A DNA stretch of 64,000 nucleotides, from assembly GCA_020310875.1 (NCBI GenBank), contig CM035433.1, positions 105,924,758 through 105,988,757 of the forward strand. The letters run 5' to 3'. A program made the position numbers and the translations under genes. This DNA is from Ceratopteris richardii (lineage: Eukaryota > Streptophyta > Polypodiopsida > Polypodiales > Pteridaceae). The notes under the pieces were generated by a model. The model did not search any database and was not told where the DNA came from. It was given only the letters and a program-made list of their open reading frames with translations. Positions 1 through 10,481 of this stretch are shown piece after piece. How positions within the stretch are numbered: position 1 is the first letter of the stretch; each line of letters begins with the position of its first letter.

Positions 1-1142
1 TCTACCTGCTCGGCTCTAACTACTTGTTTAAATTCTGCTATATGATTATAGGGTTCGCTCGAGCCATCATAATGATTTCTCATGCATTTGGCCACTTGGA
101 TCGGTCTTAGTCTCCTTCCTACTTCAGGCTGTCTCGGCATTACAGGGTAATTTGGTCTTCCTATTGGTATGCCTGGTCCTCGTACTACCTGTGGTCTGAC
201 TGGAGCATGAATTCCTTGTCTTGGGTCCATAGCTGGTTGTGGCCGGTAATTAGGATTAGTGGCAGGTATTGCAAATTGCACATGGGGTCTGATGGGGATC
301 TGGGTTTGTTGAGTTTGTTGTGTTTGTCCCGAATGTTGACTTGAGTCATATTGAGAAGTTCCATGTGGGTTCCGTGAAGTGGTTGCTTGGTCCCTTGGGG
401 GGAACACAGGAATATTCTGATATTTCAGCTCCGCTCTCTCTAATTCAGTGACTGGCCAATATCTTCTGTGGTCTTTGTCCAAATATGTGATGATGGTGGG
501 AAATTCAGGATCTTGTAACTCATAGATGGTAACTGGATTAGGAGCAGCTTCCCAAATAGAAGAATGGGTTCTGAGCAGGTGCTCCATCCCGTTGATCAAA
601 TACACGTCTATTAGAGTGTCATCCTGGGGAACTAAGTCTCCTCTCCAAAGTTTAGTGATTGTTGATCTTCCTCTAGGTGTAGTCACTTGTACTTCAGTTT
701 CATGTCCATTTAAGCTTGAAGTATTATTCTCCTCACCACGCTCATTAACGATTTCAGGATGTTCTGTGACCATGTATTGAATGTCTCGTTTATCCATGTA
801 CAGTCCTCCTATGTACTTGACTGCTGGTCTTGGCACTATGTAGGCCTCTGAAGCCTTCCTTAGTCTGGCCACTGATCTGTTTAGACCATCCAGATAGATA
901 GGGATCTCATTGTGGTTAGTGCTCACATATTCTAAGGAAGTTCTGTATTCGCCCTCAATGATGGACATCTGGCCAATCATGGGCACAGTGTTTTGCATAT
1001 CCTCGGAAGCCATGGGGATTTCTCCTTCTGACTCACTGGAGGTCTCAGAATAGTGTGATCGGTTACTTGGTTCGGCAACACTCCCTACGGAAGAAATTAC
1101 ACTTCTTCGGCTTCCTAGGGTTCTTCCTGATCTCAAGTTCAT
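1..1142 (-). CDS. Ty3/gypsy Gag polyprotein, N-terminal part, incomplete
   Basis: The minus strand is open from an ATG at 1142-1140 down to base 1, about 380 codons without a stop; an in-frame TGA directly precedes the ATG and fixes this start. The protein begins MNLRSGRTL, followed by a Ser/Glu-rich acidic stretch, a mixed region, and a Gln/Pro-rich linker around residues 260-340. At the window edge it reads KCMRNHYDGSSEPYNHIAEF, which matches the opening of the retrotransposon Gag capsid domain (F/Y-D-G-x-S-x-P-x-x-H-I/V). Gag forms the cytoplasmic virus-like particle that packages element RNA. The zinc knuckle and pol would lie outside the window. The assignment to gag is firm from its place after LTR, primer site and leader; the exact lineage is inferred. 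Confidence 0.8.
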   Translation of the reverse strand, partial: MNLRSGRTLGSRRSVISSVGSVAEPSNRSHYSETSSESEGEIPMASEDMQNTVPMIGQMSIIEGEYRTSLEYVSTNHNEIPIYLDGLNRSVARLRKASEAYIVPRPAVKYIGGLYMDKRDIQYMVTEHPEIVNERGEENNTSSLNGHETEVQVTTPRGRSTITKLWRGDLVPQDDTLIDVYLINGMEHLLRTHSSIWEAAPNPVTIYELQDPEFPTIITYLDKDHRRYWPVTELERAELKYQNIPVFPPRDQATTSRNPHGTSQYDSSQHSGQTQQTQQTQIPIRPHVQFAIPATNPNYRPQPAMDPRQGIHAPVRPQVVRGPGIPIGRPNYPVMPRQPEVGRRLRPIQVAKCMRNHYDGSSEPYNHIAEFKQVVRAEQV

Positions 1143-1211
1143 TCACTTAAGAGCTCTAATCAAATCTTGTCCACCTTTAGTCTCTAGAGTTCTAAGTTAT
1201 GGCTCAGAAGT

Positions 1212-2596
1212 CTAGGAAAACTTAGGCTGGAATGTGACTGAAAGAAAATTTCAAGTCACGATACTTGACTCTCACGACCTCTGAGAAAACGATCGCTGAC
1301 AGACGATACTTGGGTGAAACGATCGCTGGAAAACGACCTTTCCCCAAACGATCTCTGACTGGGAACGATACACGACCTCTCAACAAAACGATCTGCGACC
1401 TCTGACCCAAAACGACCGCTCACAAACGATACTTCAACAAAAACGATCGCTGGAAATCGACACTTGGATCTAACGATACTTGATCAAAACGATCGCTGGA
1501 AAACGATCTTTGACAAAACGATCGCTGCCAAACGATCTCTGGCAAAAAGCGATACACGACCGACGATCTCTGAGAGAAACGATCGGTGATACTTCGTTGA
1601 AACGATACACGATCTCTCACTCAACGATACACGATACTCGGATAGAAACGATCTACGACCTTCACTGGAAACGATCGACGATACCTATCTGAAACGATAC
1701 CGACCTTTGACAAGTGTCGCGATCTCTGGATCACGATACTTGGCAAGCGATACACGACCGACGACCTTTGATCAAAAACGATCTCTAGCGAAACGATCTA
1801 CGACCGCTATCAGAACGATCTCTAGTGAAACGATCTCTAGCGAAACGATCGACGACCTCTGTCTGAAAACGATCTACGATCTCTATCTGAAACGATCTAC
1901 GATATCTCACAAAACGATCGACGACCGCTGGGAAATATCGCGATACTCAACCGCAGGAGTAAAACGATACTCGACCGCAGGAGCAAAGCGATACTTGACC
2001 CTTTTTCAAATTTTTGTGTTGTTTTTTGAGGTTTGGATGTTTCCCCCTTTCTCTCCTAGGTTCTCTCTCTTACCCTCACCCACTGTATCAATCATCCAAG
2101 GACTTTTAACCCCCTGAAAACCCAAACGACACTCAGCGCAGGTCGTTTTTCCTTTTCCTAAATTGAAATGCTGGAAATTTCTGAGCAAATAGGTAGTTTA
2201 GTTTACCTTGGAAGCACCCATGATCACTTGGTCTAACTCTCTTGCACTGAACTATCCCTTTTTGCTTGCTCTTCCTCGAAACGACCGCTGGGCTCAAACG
2301 ATACTCGACACAGCTCTCCACGATACTTGTTCAACAAGTAACTTGAAAATGAAGAATTTTTTGACTTTTATACTTGGGAATTCCTAACTTACTGAAAAAT
2401 GAAAATTCTTGAACAAACCTAAAGCCTACTCTACTCTCCACTCACTCCTATTTTACTTCTTCTACTCACTCCCCTAATCTATCAACTTACTACACACACT
2501 CCAAGAATGAGAAGTAGCAAGTGCGGTTAAAATTGACTTACCAAAGAAGAGAAAATTTCCGCTCCTCCAAGTTCTTCAAAGCAAAAAGCTACTTAC
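1212..2596 (-). other. candidate spliced intron in the Athila-like leader
   Basis: On the minus strand a strong donor (GATG then GTAAGT) starts at 2596, shortly after the primer-binding site. A pyrimidine-rich acceptor (TTTTCCTAG) ends at 1212, 70 bases before the gag ATG. Another GTAAGT occurs near 2540. Splicing would remove the whole ACGATC array. This is inference from splice consensus only; leader introns are known in some large plant gypsy lineages. Confidence 0.35.
1238..2010 (-). repeat. ACGATC-rich degenerate short-period array in the element leader
   Basis: Nearly 800 bases are built from variants of a core AAACGATC(G/T)CTGG on the plus strand, recurring every 15-30 bases with variable linkers such as ACGATACTTG, ACGACCTCTG and ACGATCTACG. 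On the element's sense strand the core reads GATCGTTT. Stray copies continue in the leader at about 2125-2150 and 2277-2330, and one occurs inside the LTR near 2885. The array lies between primer-binding site and gag, so it would be part of the genomic RNA unless spliced out. Short frames through it are by-products of the repeat. Function unknown. Confidence 0.85.
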
Positions 2597-2628
2597 CATC
2601 ACGCGAATGCCTCGGTTTGATTCGTCAC

Positions 2629-2646
2629 TCCCCGGCAACGGCGCCA
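2629..2646 (-). other. primer-binding site, tRNA-Asp type
   Basis: The minus strand reads TGGCGCCGTTGCCGGGGA, the 18-base primer site complementary to the tRNA-Asp 3' end that is typical of Athila-type elements. It starts seven bases inside the LTR edge at 2654. Confidence 0.9.
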
Positions 2647-2653
2647 AAAAGTG

Positions 2654-3545
2654 TGTTGTCCTAAGCTTCAACTTAGGGACTTGCGGAGAAAGAGACTGTA
2701 CCTCAATCCCCTCACAAGTGCATATAGTGGGGATACACGCTTTTAATTTATCAATCCGAAGAGTATACTAACCTAGCCGAGTGTATGAAGACATGCAAAT
2801 GCGTAATGGTCAATGCAAAAGTATTACTCAAAAGTGAAAATGAGGAAAACACTTATCCTAACAAGCTTCAACTGTAGGTCAAGACGAAACGATACTTGGT
2901 GCAGCAGCCGTCAGTATTTTGGACTTTTCTCCTAGCTCCGAGCTCCAAACATAGCGAATAGCATATGCGTTTCGAAGCTCTCGAGAAGACGCATCCAATG
3001 GCAGTGGTTTCACGCAATTCCGACACTCCTACTTCAAGTTATGACAGAAATACTGAGTCGTGGGAATACTTTCCTACACTTCAGCACTTCCTACACCTCA
3101 CACACACCTCTCCTACAGCCAAGAAACACTCTCAAGGATAGATCACACTCACAAGCACTCTTTCCAAGCAATACACATGCATACAAGCTCACGAAGAAGA
3201 AGATGAAGAGGGAAGAAGACACAAATTCGAATTTCTGTGCTCTCTATTCTCACAATGGCAAAAAGTTCTTTACAAAGAGTCACATTTGACTTATATACTA
3301 GTGCCCTAAAAATGGTCCTTTCACACAAGTGACCGGCACTTTATTCACTAAGAGCTAATTTCCTACTATTTTACATGGATAAGCTTCTATTCTTCTATGG
3401 GAATGCATCTAGAGGACTCCTCTAGTGCCTTTACAAGGGAAATATATTACAGAAATGAATATGTTACAAAAATATCTGGTCCAAATCGGAAAAATTTTGG
3501 GGCCCCTCTTTTTCTCTGCTTTGTGCGCTCTTTGGCTCTGCAACA
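2654..3545 (-). repeat. 5' LTR of the Athila-like element
   Basis: Minus-strand LTR of about 892 bases, starting TGTTGCAGAG at 3545 and ending GGACAACA at 2654, with a 5-base terminal inverted repeat (TGTTG/CAACA). The inner edge is fixed by the adjacent primer-binding site. The outer edge is fixed by the abrupt switch to the gypsy integrase frame at 3546. The alternative inner end, TGTG at 2652, differs by two bases. Confidence 0.8.
3290..3297 (-). promoter_or_regulatory. TATA box of the Athila-like LTR
   Basis: The minus strand reads AGTATATAAGTC in the middle of the LTR, the only strong TATA motif there. Transcription would start about 30 bases further on, near 3260, and run through primer site, array and gag. 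Confidence 0.6.
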
Positions 3546-4736
3546 GGGGTGGATCAGGTTATAAGGAGGTGTGTACCAGATTTTGAACAACCAGCTGTCT
3601 TACAGGAAGCACATTCAGGTTTAGCAGGAGGTCATTTGTCAGGGGATATTATAGGCAAGAAGATGTTACAAGCTGGGTTGTGGTGGCCGACGGTTTTAAA
3701 GGATGCACATAAGTATGCTAAAGGATGTGTGATTTGCCAAAGGTTAGGCCAACCTAATAATTCCGATCGGATGATTGATCATCCGGTATTACCACTGGAT
3801 CCCTTCCAAAAATGGGGCATGGATTTTGTGGGGCCTATTAAACCTACCACTCAGCGGGGTAATAGATATATATTGGTGGCAACCGACTATTGTACGAAAT
3901 GGGTGGAAGCAGTGGCATTGAAGGATAATAAGGCAGCAAGTGTGGCAAAATTTCTTTATCATAATATTATGACCAGGTTTGGGTGTCTGATTGAGTTGGT
4001 GAGTGACAAAGGTACTCATTTCCAAAATGAGGTGATTTCAGAGTTAACAAGGATTCATTTAATCCTGCATAAAAAGAATACAGCCTATCATCCTCAAGTG
4101 AATGGGCAGACAGAAAGTACGAATAAAACTTTAATGAGTATTCTTAAAAAGTTAGTGCATGAAAATAAAAAAAATTGGGATTTGTTTCTTGACTCAGCTT
4201 TGTGGTAATTCAGAACAGCATTTAAAGTGACAACAGGAATGACACCTTTCCGATTGGTGTATGGATTGGAGGCAAAGTACCTATGGAGTTTGTAGTTCCA
4301 AGTTTGCGGATTACGGCAGAGAAGATGTCACCTGAGTTATCGGTTAAACACAGGAGTAAATATCTTTTACAGATTGAGGAGGATCGTTTGATAAGTGCAT
4401 ATATTACTGAGGTGATTCAAAGGCGGAGACAAGCTTGGGTAAATCAGAATGTGAAGTTTAAGTTATTTAAAGAAGGCGATTGGGTGATGGTGTATAATTC
4501 TAAGCTGGGACCCCATCCAGGAAAGCTTACATTGAGATACAGGGGCCCATATCAGATTGTACAGGATTTGGGTCAAGGCACTTTTCGAGTGGCAGATGTA
4601 TTTGGCACATGGATGGACAAGCCAATAAATGGATTTAGGCTGAAATTATTTCAAGGGAAGCCGCCACATTTGGATTGGTTATCTGCTAATGTTGTGCAAG
4701 TCGTTCATAATCCAGACTATCACCTCAGCAATGTTT
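3546..4736 (+). pseudogene. Ty3/gypsy integrase, frame-broken
   Basis: The frame is open from the junction at 3546. It shows the HHCC zinc-binding region (EAHSGLAGGH, then CVICQ), the catalytic core with Asp in GMDFVGP, Asp in VSDKGTHF and Glu in NGQTESTNK, and after that a C-terminal RYRGPYQIV segment like the gypsy GPY/F module. Integrase inserts element DNA into chromosomes. Lesions: an in-frame TAA at about 4206, and a lost base near 4281, after which the frame continues from 4283. The three catalytic residues are present, so decay is recent or slow. Pol probably ends near 4.7 kb, where recognisable similarity stops although the frame stays open. Confidence 0.85.
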
Positions 4737-5401
4737 GTGATCATCGCAGTAAAAGAGTTTATTTCTCTACATTTTTATATGTGGTAAAGTGTTTTTTGGC
4801 CTCGTGTTGGTTCAAAACTACATTAAGTAAGTTTTTACGATTACAATGGAGACTTTGTCTACAGTTGCAGTTCAACAGTGTGCTAGGGGTTAGCCCAAGG
4901 CCAAAGATTGATAAGGAAGCGTTATTGGATCAGGGTGCACATACTAAGGGATATTCCGGGTCTGCAAATAATGAGGTGTTGGAAATAACTATACTACGTC
5001 TTACGAGTCAGCAGACCTATAAGGAGCAGATGCATCAAGGGGAATATGAAAAGAAAGCTAGTATTCAATCAACTATTATCTTGCAAAATACAATTTATCA
5101 AAATCGTGTAGTTGGAAGTTTTTGCACTATACAAGGCAGTATTGAAAAATTTAAATATCAATTTTGTATTATTGAAGTGCGCATGAGTTTTCATCTCCAT
5201 GATTTTTCAAGCACGTGTAGAAGATTTGTTAAGTGGATTATTGAAATGCGGGGCAACCGACTGTTGATGATTTTTATGGTAATCCATACTACAATATTAT
5301 TGTGTCGCATGAAGTGTTACGTGGGTAAGTACGTCCATCATTGCAGTCAGTGGCAGTTCAAGCATTCGCACTTGTGGAACGGGTACTTTCAGTCCTACTT
5401 T

Positions 5402-7352
5402 ATGGCTCCCAAGATAATATCTCTTCCTGCGTCTTCTGTGTTGGTGCCTGAATCAGGAGTCATGCGGGGACGTATGAGAAAGAGAGAAGTTGTAGTGCGG
5501 AAGGAAGAAACCACAATGGAGGAAAGTAATAGTTTGTTACAGGAGGATGAAGATGAAATATCGACGCCATTCGCAACGACTAAGTTTGTGCAAACTCTTA
5601 TGGAACCATTTACAGACTTTAAAGTGGAAGTTGATACACAGTCCGCTCTGAATGAGAATTGGCTCAGAAGGATTGGGTTATTTCAGTTCGCTACGTTGCC
5701 ATGGGCGAGATGGAGATGCAATTATTACGCAAAGAGTCAGTTGGAAATTATTCGGAAAACGAAGGGTCAGTTAGCACTTCAGGTAAAATTTTCACCGAAA
5801 CTAGTTGCAGAATTATTTTAGTTGCCTATGTACGATGATGTAGTCATTCCAAAGTGTTCGGAGGAGGCCTTGAAGAAAGATTTTGGACCCAGAGAAGGGG
5901 GACGGCAGTATTACATGATGAAGAACGCAGGTTATGTTCGAAGGGAGAAGTTAAAATGGTATTTGGAAAGGTTGTGTTTTATTATCAAATATGATTATAT
6001 GTCCAAAGAAAATTTTGCACCTTTGGCTTATGCAGAGGCAGGTGGAAAAGTAAGTTGGGCTCATTGGTTGTATGATCACCTGCATAGTGAGATATTTGTT
6101 GGGGATAGGCATAAAACGCAATCAAATAGTAGGCTGTCAGCATATTTAGCTGCATTATTTGAGTTCCTGCAGCTAGTCGATGGTCAGAAGTTAGTATGGC
6201 CAAAGGAGATAAATCTTCATGGTCATGAGTTGATGAGTCGAGAGCAGGAAGAGCTAGCAGTGAAAGAGGTAATGGATAGACCTTCAGAGACATGTGAGGA
6301 TCTTCTCCGCGCAGGTTATACTGTGCAAGAGCTGTGCAGATGATTCAACCTGATGTACGAAAAGCAAGGATAGAGGAGGATATTTTGTTGCAAGTGGCAG
6401 ATGGTGTTGAGCATCCGAAAGTACTCGGAACTGTTTTTAAGTTGTCTAAAAAGAGAAGGTTGGAGGAACAGCTGCAAGCAGTAGGGGAGAAAATATCAAC
6501 GAATGTTATGCACCGATCAATTAACACTACAAATTATGATGTACCAGGAATGAAGAAGAGGTTACAGGAAATTTTTGATTTTTTAGTTTTGCAAGAGGAA
6601 AAATTGTCTCGGCACGAGCAGACAAAAGTACTTATTAATGTGGATGATTATCAGAGTTACAGAAGCAGGCTAAAACACTTCAGGAAGCGTTGGATAAGAA
6701 GGTACAATTATTGGAGAAATTGCAAAAGGACAAGATGCAATATGTGATAGAGTTGTCTAGTATAAAGTGGTCTATGCATGAATTTGAAGAATGGCAGAGG
6801 TCTGTGCAAGAACAAATTCAAAAAGAAATGATGGATTTTTCAGTACTTAATGCTACTTTGCAGAAGGAACAAGTGGTTCTTCATTCGAGAATGCAAGTTT
6901 TGCAGGAGTTGGAAAAGCAGATGTTAAAAGATGAAGATGTGGAGTTAGATGTTATATTAATGACAGGGTCGGATATAGGATTATTGAAGCAGCAACTGCA
7001 TAAGTATGTTCAGGACATTTGGAATGTTTTCCAAAGTCGTTGGCTCAGTATGTTTAAGCTTCAGTATGAACAAGTGCAGACATGCTTTGTGTCAAAGTAT
7101 GAAAAAGATTTAGTATGTGTTATTACAAAGCAAGAGAAGCAAATTGAAGAACAGGCACAAATAATTAAGGAATTGCAGGAACAATTGTTGCAGAGGAAGC
7201 TAGAAGAAAAGGTGGATATATTAACTGAGAAGCAGCTGTTTATTATTGATGCAGATTTTCAGGGAAAGCAAGATTGTGTAGAGGAGGATGTCAATAGTTT
7301 GCAGAATCGGAAGATTGAAGCGGAAGAAATGCATATTTCCAAACAGTCATAG
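5402..7352 (+). pseudogene. accessory coiled-coil reading frame downstream of gypsy pol
   Basis: Coding-like sequence of roughly 640 codons lies after integrase on the same strand. A natural start is ATG 5402 (MAPKIISLPASS). The frame runs to a TAG at 5819-5821, continues in the same frame to 6343, shifts to the frame of 6334-6747, and shifts again to that of 6690-7352. The N-terminal third is basic then acidic. The middle (residues about 120-300) is a globular stretch with FSPKLVAELF and SAYLAALFEF. The C-terminal half is strongly heptad-like, rich in Gln, Glu, Lys and Leu (KQEKQIEEQAQIIKELQEQL), as in a long coiled coil. No membrane segment typical of an env protein is obvious. The middle faintly recalls the plant transposon-associated domain found in some gypsy/Athila frames, but I cannot confirm this. 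Three lesions break it. Confidence 0.6.
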
Positions 7353-8104
7353 GAAATTATTTTATATGATCAAGGGATTGCTGAATTCGAGTCTAATTTT
7401 TGACAGAATTACCCACCCAGTTGTGCCAGGTGTTGAAGGCAGGGAAATCTAGAAAATGAATGATTAATTTGAATTCAGAAAAGATGGTTAAACGTAGATA
7501 TTATCTAGTTAGATATATCTTTTTGGTGTATTGGATTTTAATAAAAAAAAGAAGAGACGGTTATGTCGAGGTCGCAGGGACAGGTTGTAAGGGAGAAGAT
7601 GTTACAAAAGAGGGAGCATGACAACTGTAAAGAAGGAGATTTCTCAACAGAGATTATGAGGATAGTGAACAGGGTATACAGGAATCATTGCGCAACCTGT
7701 GAGTAGTGTGGTGATGCAGTGTGTTCCAAAGATACATATGTAAATCAAATACGTATAATTTCCGCAACAGTGGTGCTGAGTCATATTCTAAACAGAAATT
7801 TTTAGACAGAAATTTCTTGTTTGTAATTTCCATCTTTCGTGAAGTTTAATGAGGAAATTCTAGTCTTCTGCACTGAGAAGCACATTGAATCTATGTGTAA
7901 GCGTGAGACTCTGTTAACTTCTAAAAATATATCGTCTGATAAGGTTGAGAAATTTTGATTCAGTAGGAGTGTAAAGAAATGAAAAATTGTGATATAATAT
8001 CCAACATGCTATGGTAGAATCTCTGTGGATAAGGATCAGTGCAAGATAAACAAGTAATTTCATATATTCTTTCTTTGATGTTGCGTTGAACCTTTGAACC
8101 CTCA
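7353..8104. other. non-coding stretch, nothing recognised
   Basis: AT-rich sequence after the accessory frame. It probably contains the 3' untranslated end of the gypsy remnant, but no LTR terminus, polypurine tract or coding sequence can be placed with confidence. Confidence 0.5.
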
Positions 8105-8795
8105 ACAATGTGTCTATGTGTGTATGTGTGTGTGTAAATGTGTGTGTATGTGTCTATGTGCATATATATGTGTGTGTGTATGCATGTGTATGTGTGTGTA
8201 AATTTGTATGTGTATGTGTGTGTGTATATGTGTGTGTGTATGTGTGTGTGTGTGTCTATGTGTGTGTATCTATGTGTGTATGTGTGTGTTTCTATGTGTA
8301 TATGTGTGTGTTTCTATGTGTGTATATGTGTATCTATGCGTGTATACATGTGTGTGTAAATCTGTGTGTGTATTTGTGTGTGTCTCTATGTGTGTATGTG
8401 TGTGTGTGTCTATGTGTGTGTCTATGTGTGGGTGTGTCTATGTGTGTATGTGTGTGTCTATGTGAATGTGTGTGTGTCTATGTTTGTGTGTGTGTCTATG
8501 TGTGTATGTGTGTGTGAATGTGTGTGTATGTGTCTATGTGCATATATATATGTGTGTGTGTATGCATGTGTATGTGTGTGTATGTGTCTATGTGTGTATG
8601 TGTGTGTATGTGTGTGTATGTGTGTGTGTGTATGTGCGTGTGTGTCTATGTGTATCTATGTGTGTATGTGTGTGTTTCTATGTGTATATGTGTGTGTCTC
8701 TATGTGTGTATATGTGTGTGTATGCATGTGTACATTTGTGTGTAAATCTGTGTGTGTATGTGTGTGTATGTGTGTGTGTGAGCATACCTTTGTGC
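8105..8795. repeat. TG-rich minisatellite (TGTGTGTATGTG / TGTGTCTATGTG)
   Basis: About 690 bases of imperfect TG repeat, with TATG, CTATG and AAATG variants recurring every 12-25 bases. A larger block beginning near 8115 (GTGTGTAAATG, then GTGTCTATGTGCATATATATG) reappears near 8510, so part of the array was duplicated as a unit of about 400 bases. The Cys/Val/Tyr frames across it are artefacts. Confidence 0.95.
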
Positions 8796-8818
8796 TTCCT
8801 TGAGATTGTCTGCACGTG

Positions 8819-8852
8819 TAGCTCTCTCTCTCTCTCCCTCTCTCTCTCTCTT

Positions 8853-8932
<80 letters not shown>
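8819..8932. repeat. (CT)n microsatellite
   Basis: More than 100 bases of nearly pure CT dinucleotide with a few CCT and TTTC interruptions at its left end. Confidence 0.97.
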
Positions 8933-8934
<2 letters not shown>

Positions 8935-8944
8935 CGATCTCAAT

Positions 8945-9178
8945 CCCGGCACAAATGTGCCCGGAGAAAACAAATGTTTTTTAACATTCCAGAGGGTCAC
9001 TTATGTGACGTCCTGATATTTCAGGACGTCCCTTATGCAATGCTCCAACGTTGCAGGCAGTTTTCCAACATTGGTCGGAGCATCATAAGATAGCAATGCT
9101 CTTTGGGACAGACATTTTGAGCATCGCATAAGCGATGCTCTGTATCGCTTATGCGATGCTGTTGTCGCATAAGCGATG
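8945..9178. repeat. cluster of short palindromes sharing a CTTATG/CATAAG core
   Basis: Successive inverted repeats: CCCGGCAC/GTGCCCGG (8945-8964); GTCAC/GTGAC (8996-9009); perfect 10-base arms GACGTCCTGA/TCAGGACGTC (9007-9030, 4-base loop); GCATCGC/GCGATGC (9121-9138); ATCGC/GCGAT in the opposite loop orientation (9144-9157); TCGC/GCGA (9165-9176). The last three alternate orientation, so they can also pair with one another. No coding potential. Confidence 0.8.
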
Positions 9179-9180
9179 AA

Positions 9181-10248
9181 ACCCGCTTCTTTTCATTGGA
9201 ACGCCCCCCTATTTCTAGTAGTGAGTGCTTTGTAACCTCACACTAAGGGATGTGTGTCTCCTTTGACTGCCCATGGCTCTACTCCTCCTTTTGGACCTAG
9301 GGAGGTCCCTCTTGAAGGGAGTTGCCACCCTCTTATGGATCAACTCCTGTCTTCTCTTTTTCTTTGAATGAAAAACAAACCACCAATCACAAGAGGCTAC
9401 CACCTACACTATGCAGATGCGGTCCAAGAATATCTGAGATACCAAATGTTGAGCAAAAGAACTTGAACGTGTGAGGCAAAAATCAAGAATGATTGGACTA
9501 ACCACTAAACCGTCTATTGAATATCTTTGGGGACTCTTCAAGCTTTGATTCTAGACCATTCTTCCAAAGAGTCTTTTTTAGTCATAAATCACTCTTTACA
9601 TATTCAAACATGTCCACTCTTTTGAGAGGTTAATCTCTAGCACCCTTTAGCTCTAAGGGTGTCAGTTTAAAAAGTGGACCACAATGCCTAGATCTAATAG
9701 AATCTTTGGGAAAAATCTTGCTCTTGCAAGACTTGAACCCAAGACCTCCTCCTTCCCATCCTTTAGATTGAAACAATAGGCTAAGTGGAATTCTTTGTAT
9801 AAAACTATAAGGCTTTTATTATTAACTTAACTCCTTAGTCACTTTATAACATAAAGATGAAAATGTTTTATGTCGTTCTTGAAGATGGAGAGGAGTTTTT
9901 GTTTTTACATGATATTGAGAAGGCATTTTTCTATGCCTCGACAAATGCCTTAGCATTTTTTGTGAATATTTGATGTCCCCATGGATAACTATTTATACTT
10001 AGTTGAAAAATCAACTATTCCATTTGGTGATTCAAGCCACAAACATGCCTACTTTGGTGCATGAGGAGATTTTTAATGACACTAATGAAAATGCCACTAA
10101 GGAGGATTTGGCTGTAGCAAGGGAGAGAAGATTCCAAAATCACCAAATTTGGAACAAAGTGGCATGGCCCATTCTTTAATTTTTCTAGATGCATTGGGAA
10201 GAGGAGAGGATGAAGATAGGCTTCAAGATGTAAGTATCTACTGAATTT
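9181..10248. other. non-coding stretch with two tRNA-like SINE-type fragments
   Basis: No gene seen. On the minus strand, about 9515-9425 contains GTTTAGTGGTTAGTCC and then ACGTTCAAGTTC, resembling Pol III A and B boxes. A second B-box-like stretch, GGGTTCAAGTC, lies near 9740-9725. Both look like old tRNA-derived SINE heads; no tail or target duplication can be defined. Confidence 0.3.
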
Positions 10249-10481
10249 TGTTGGAGTTCGAGGTCTGCGGAAGCATATGAATAACACAAGGAAGAAGAAG
10301 AAGAAGCTTGGAGCACAACACACAATACTGAATGTATTACCACTAGAATGTACAAAGATAAGTAACCCGTTAGGGCAATAGGCATATATACAAACCTAGA
10401 AAAAAAAATTCCTAAAGAGGAAAAAAAGTGCCTTGATAGTCCTAGTGTGTTCACACACATCACTACCTAAATATATCAACA
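10249..10481 (-). repeat. 3' LTR of copia copy A
   Basis: Minus strand begins TGTTGATATAT at 10481 and ends CTCCAACA at 10249, 233 bases, preceded on that strand by a polypurine run (CGGGGGATT). It closely matches the LTRs at 12808, 16226, 19498, 30371 and 62711. Confidence 0.88.

Larger units (their letters stand above)
1..3545 (-). mobile_element. Athila/Tat-like Ty3/gypsy element, 5' part, runs off left edge
   Basis: Read on the minus strand, the order is LTR (3545-2654), tRNA-Asp primer-binding site, a leader of about 1.5 kb, then an open gag frame to base 1. This is the order of a plant Ty3/gypsy element, and the tRNA-Asp primer site points to the Athila/Tat group. The right edge of the LTR, at 3545/3546, cuts directly into an open integrase frame of another element, so this copy is the younger of the two. 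The pol region and 3' LTR lie outside the window, so the target duplication cannot be checked. I see no damage in the visible coding part. Confidence 0.85.
3546..7352 (+). mobile_element. Ty3/gypsy remnant with accessory frame after pol
   Basis: Plus-strand element split by the Athila-like insertion at 3545/3546. It retains the integrase end of pol followed by about 2 kb of further coding-like sequence on the same strand. Neither LTR is recognisable: the 5' portion lies beyond the insertion, and no clear 3' LTR is found before the TG-rich repeat at 8.1 kb. Confidence 0.75.

Noticed and set aside
1480-2117. Overlapping Arg/Ser/Thr/Ile-rich frames on both strands
   Set aside because: They follow the ACGATC array; composition is dictated by the repeat, and several frames are open at once.
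5402-7352. Envelope protein of a plant gypsy element
   Set aside because: Position after pol fits, but I see no signal peptide, no clear transmembrane helix and a long coiled-coil tail, so env-like is not supported.
8110-8984. Long Cys/Val/Tyr- and Ser/Leu-rich open frames
   Set aside because: They are translations of the TG and CT repeats in several frames at once; no gene features.
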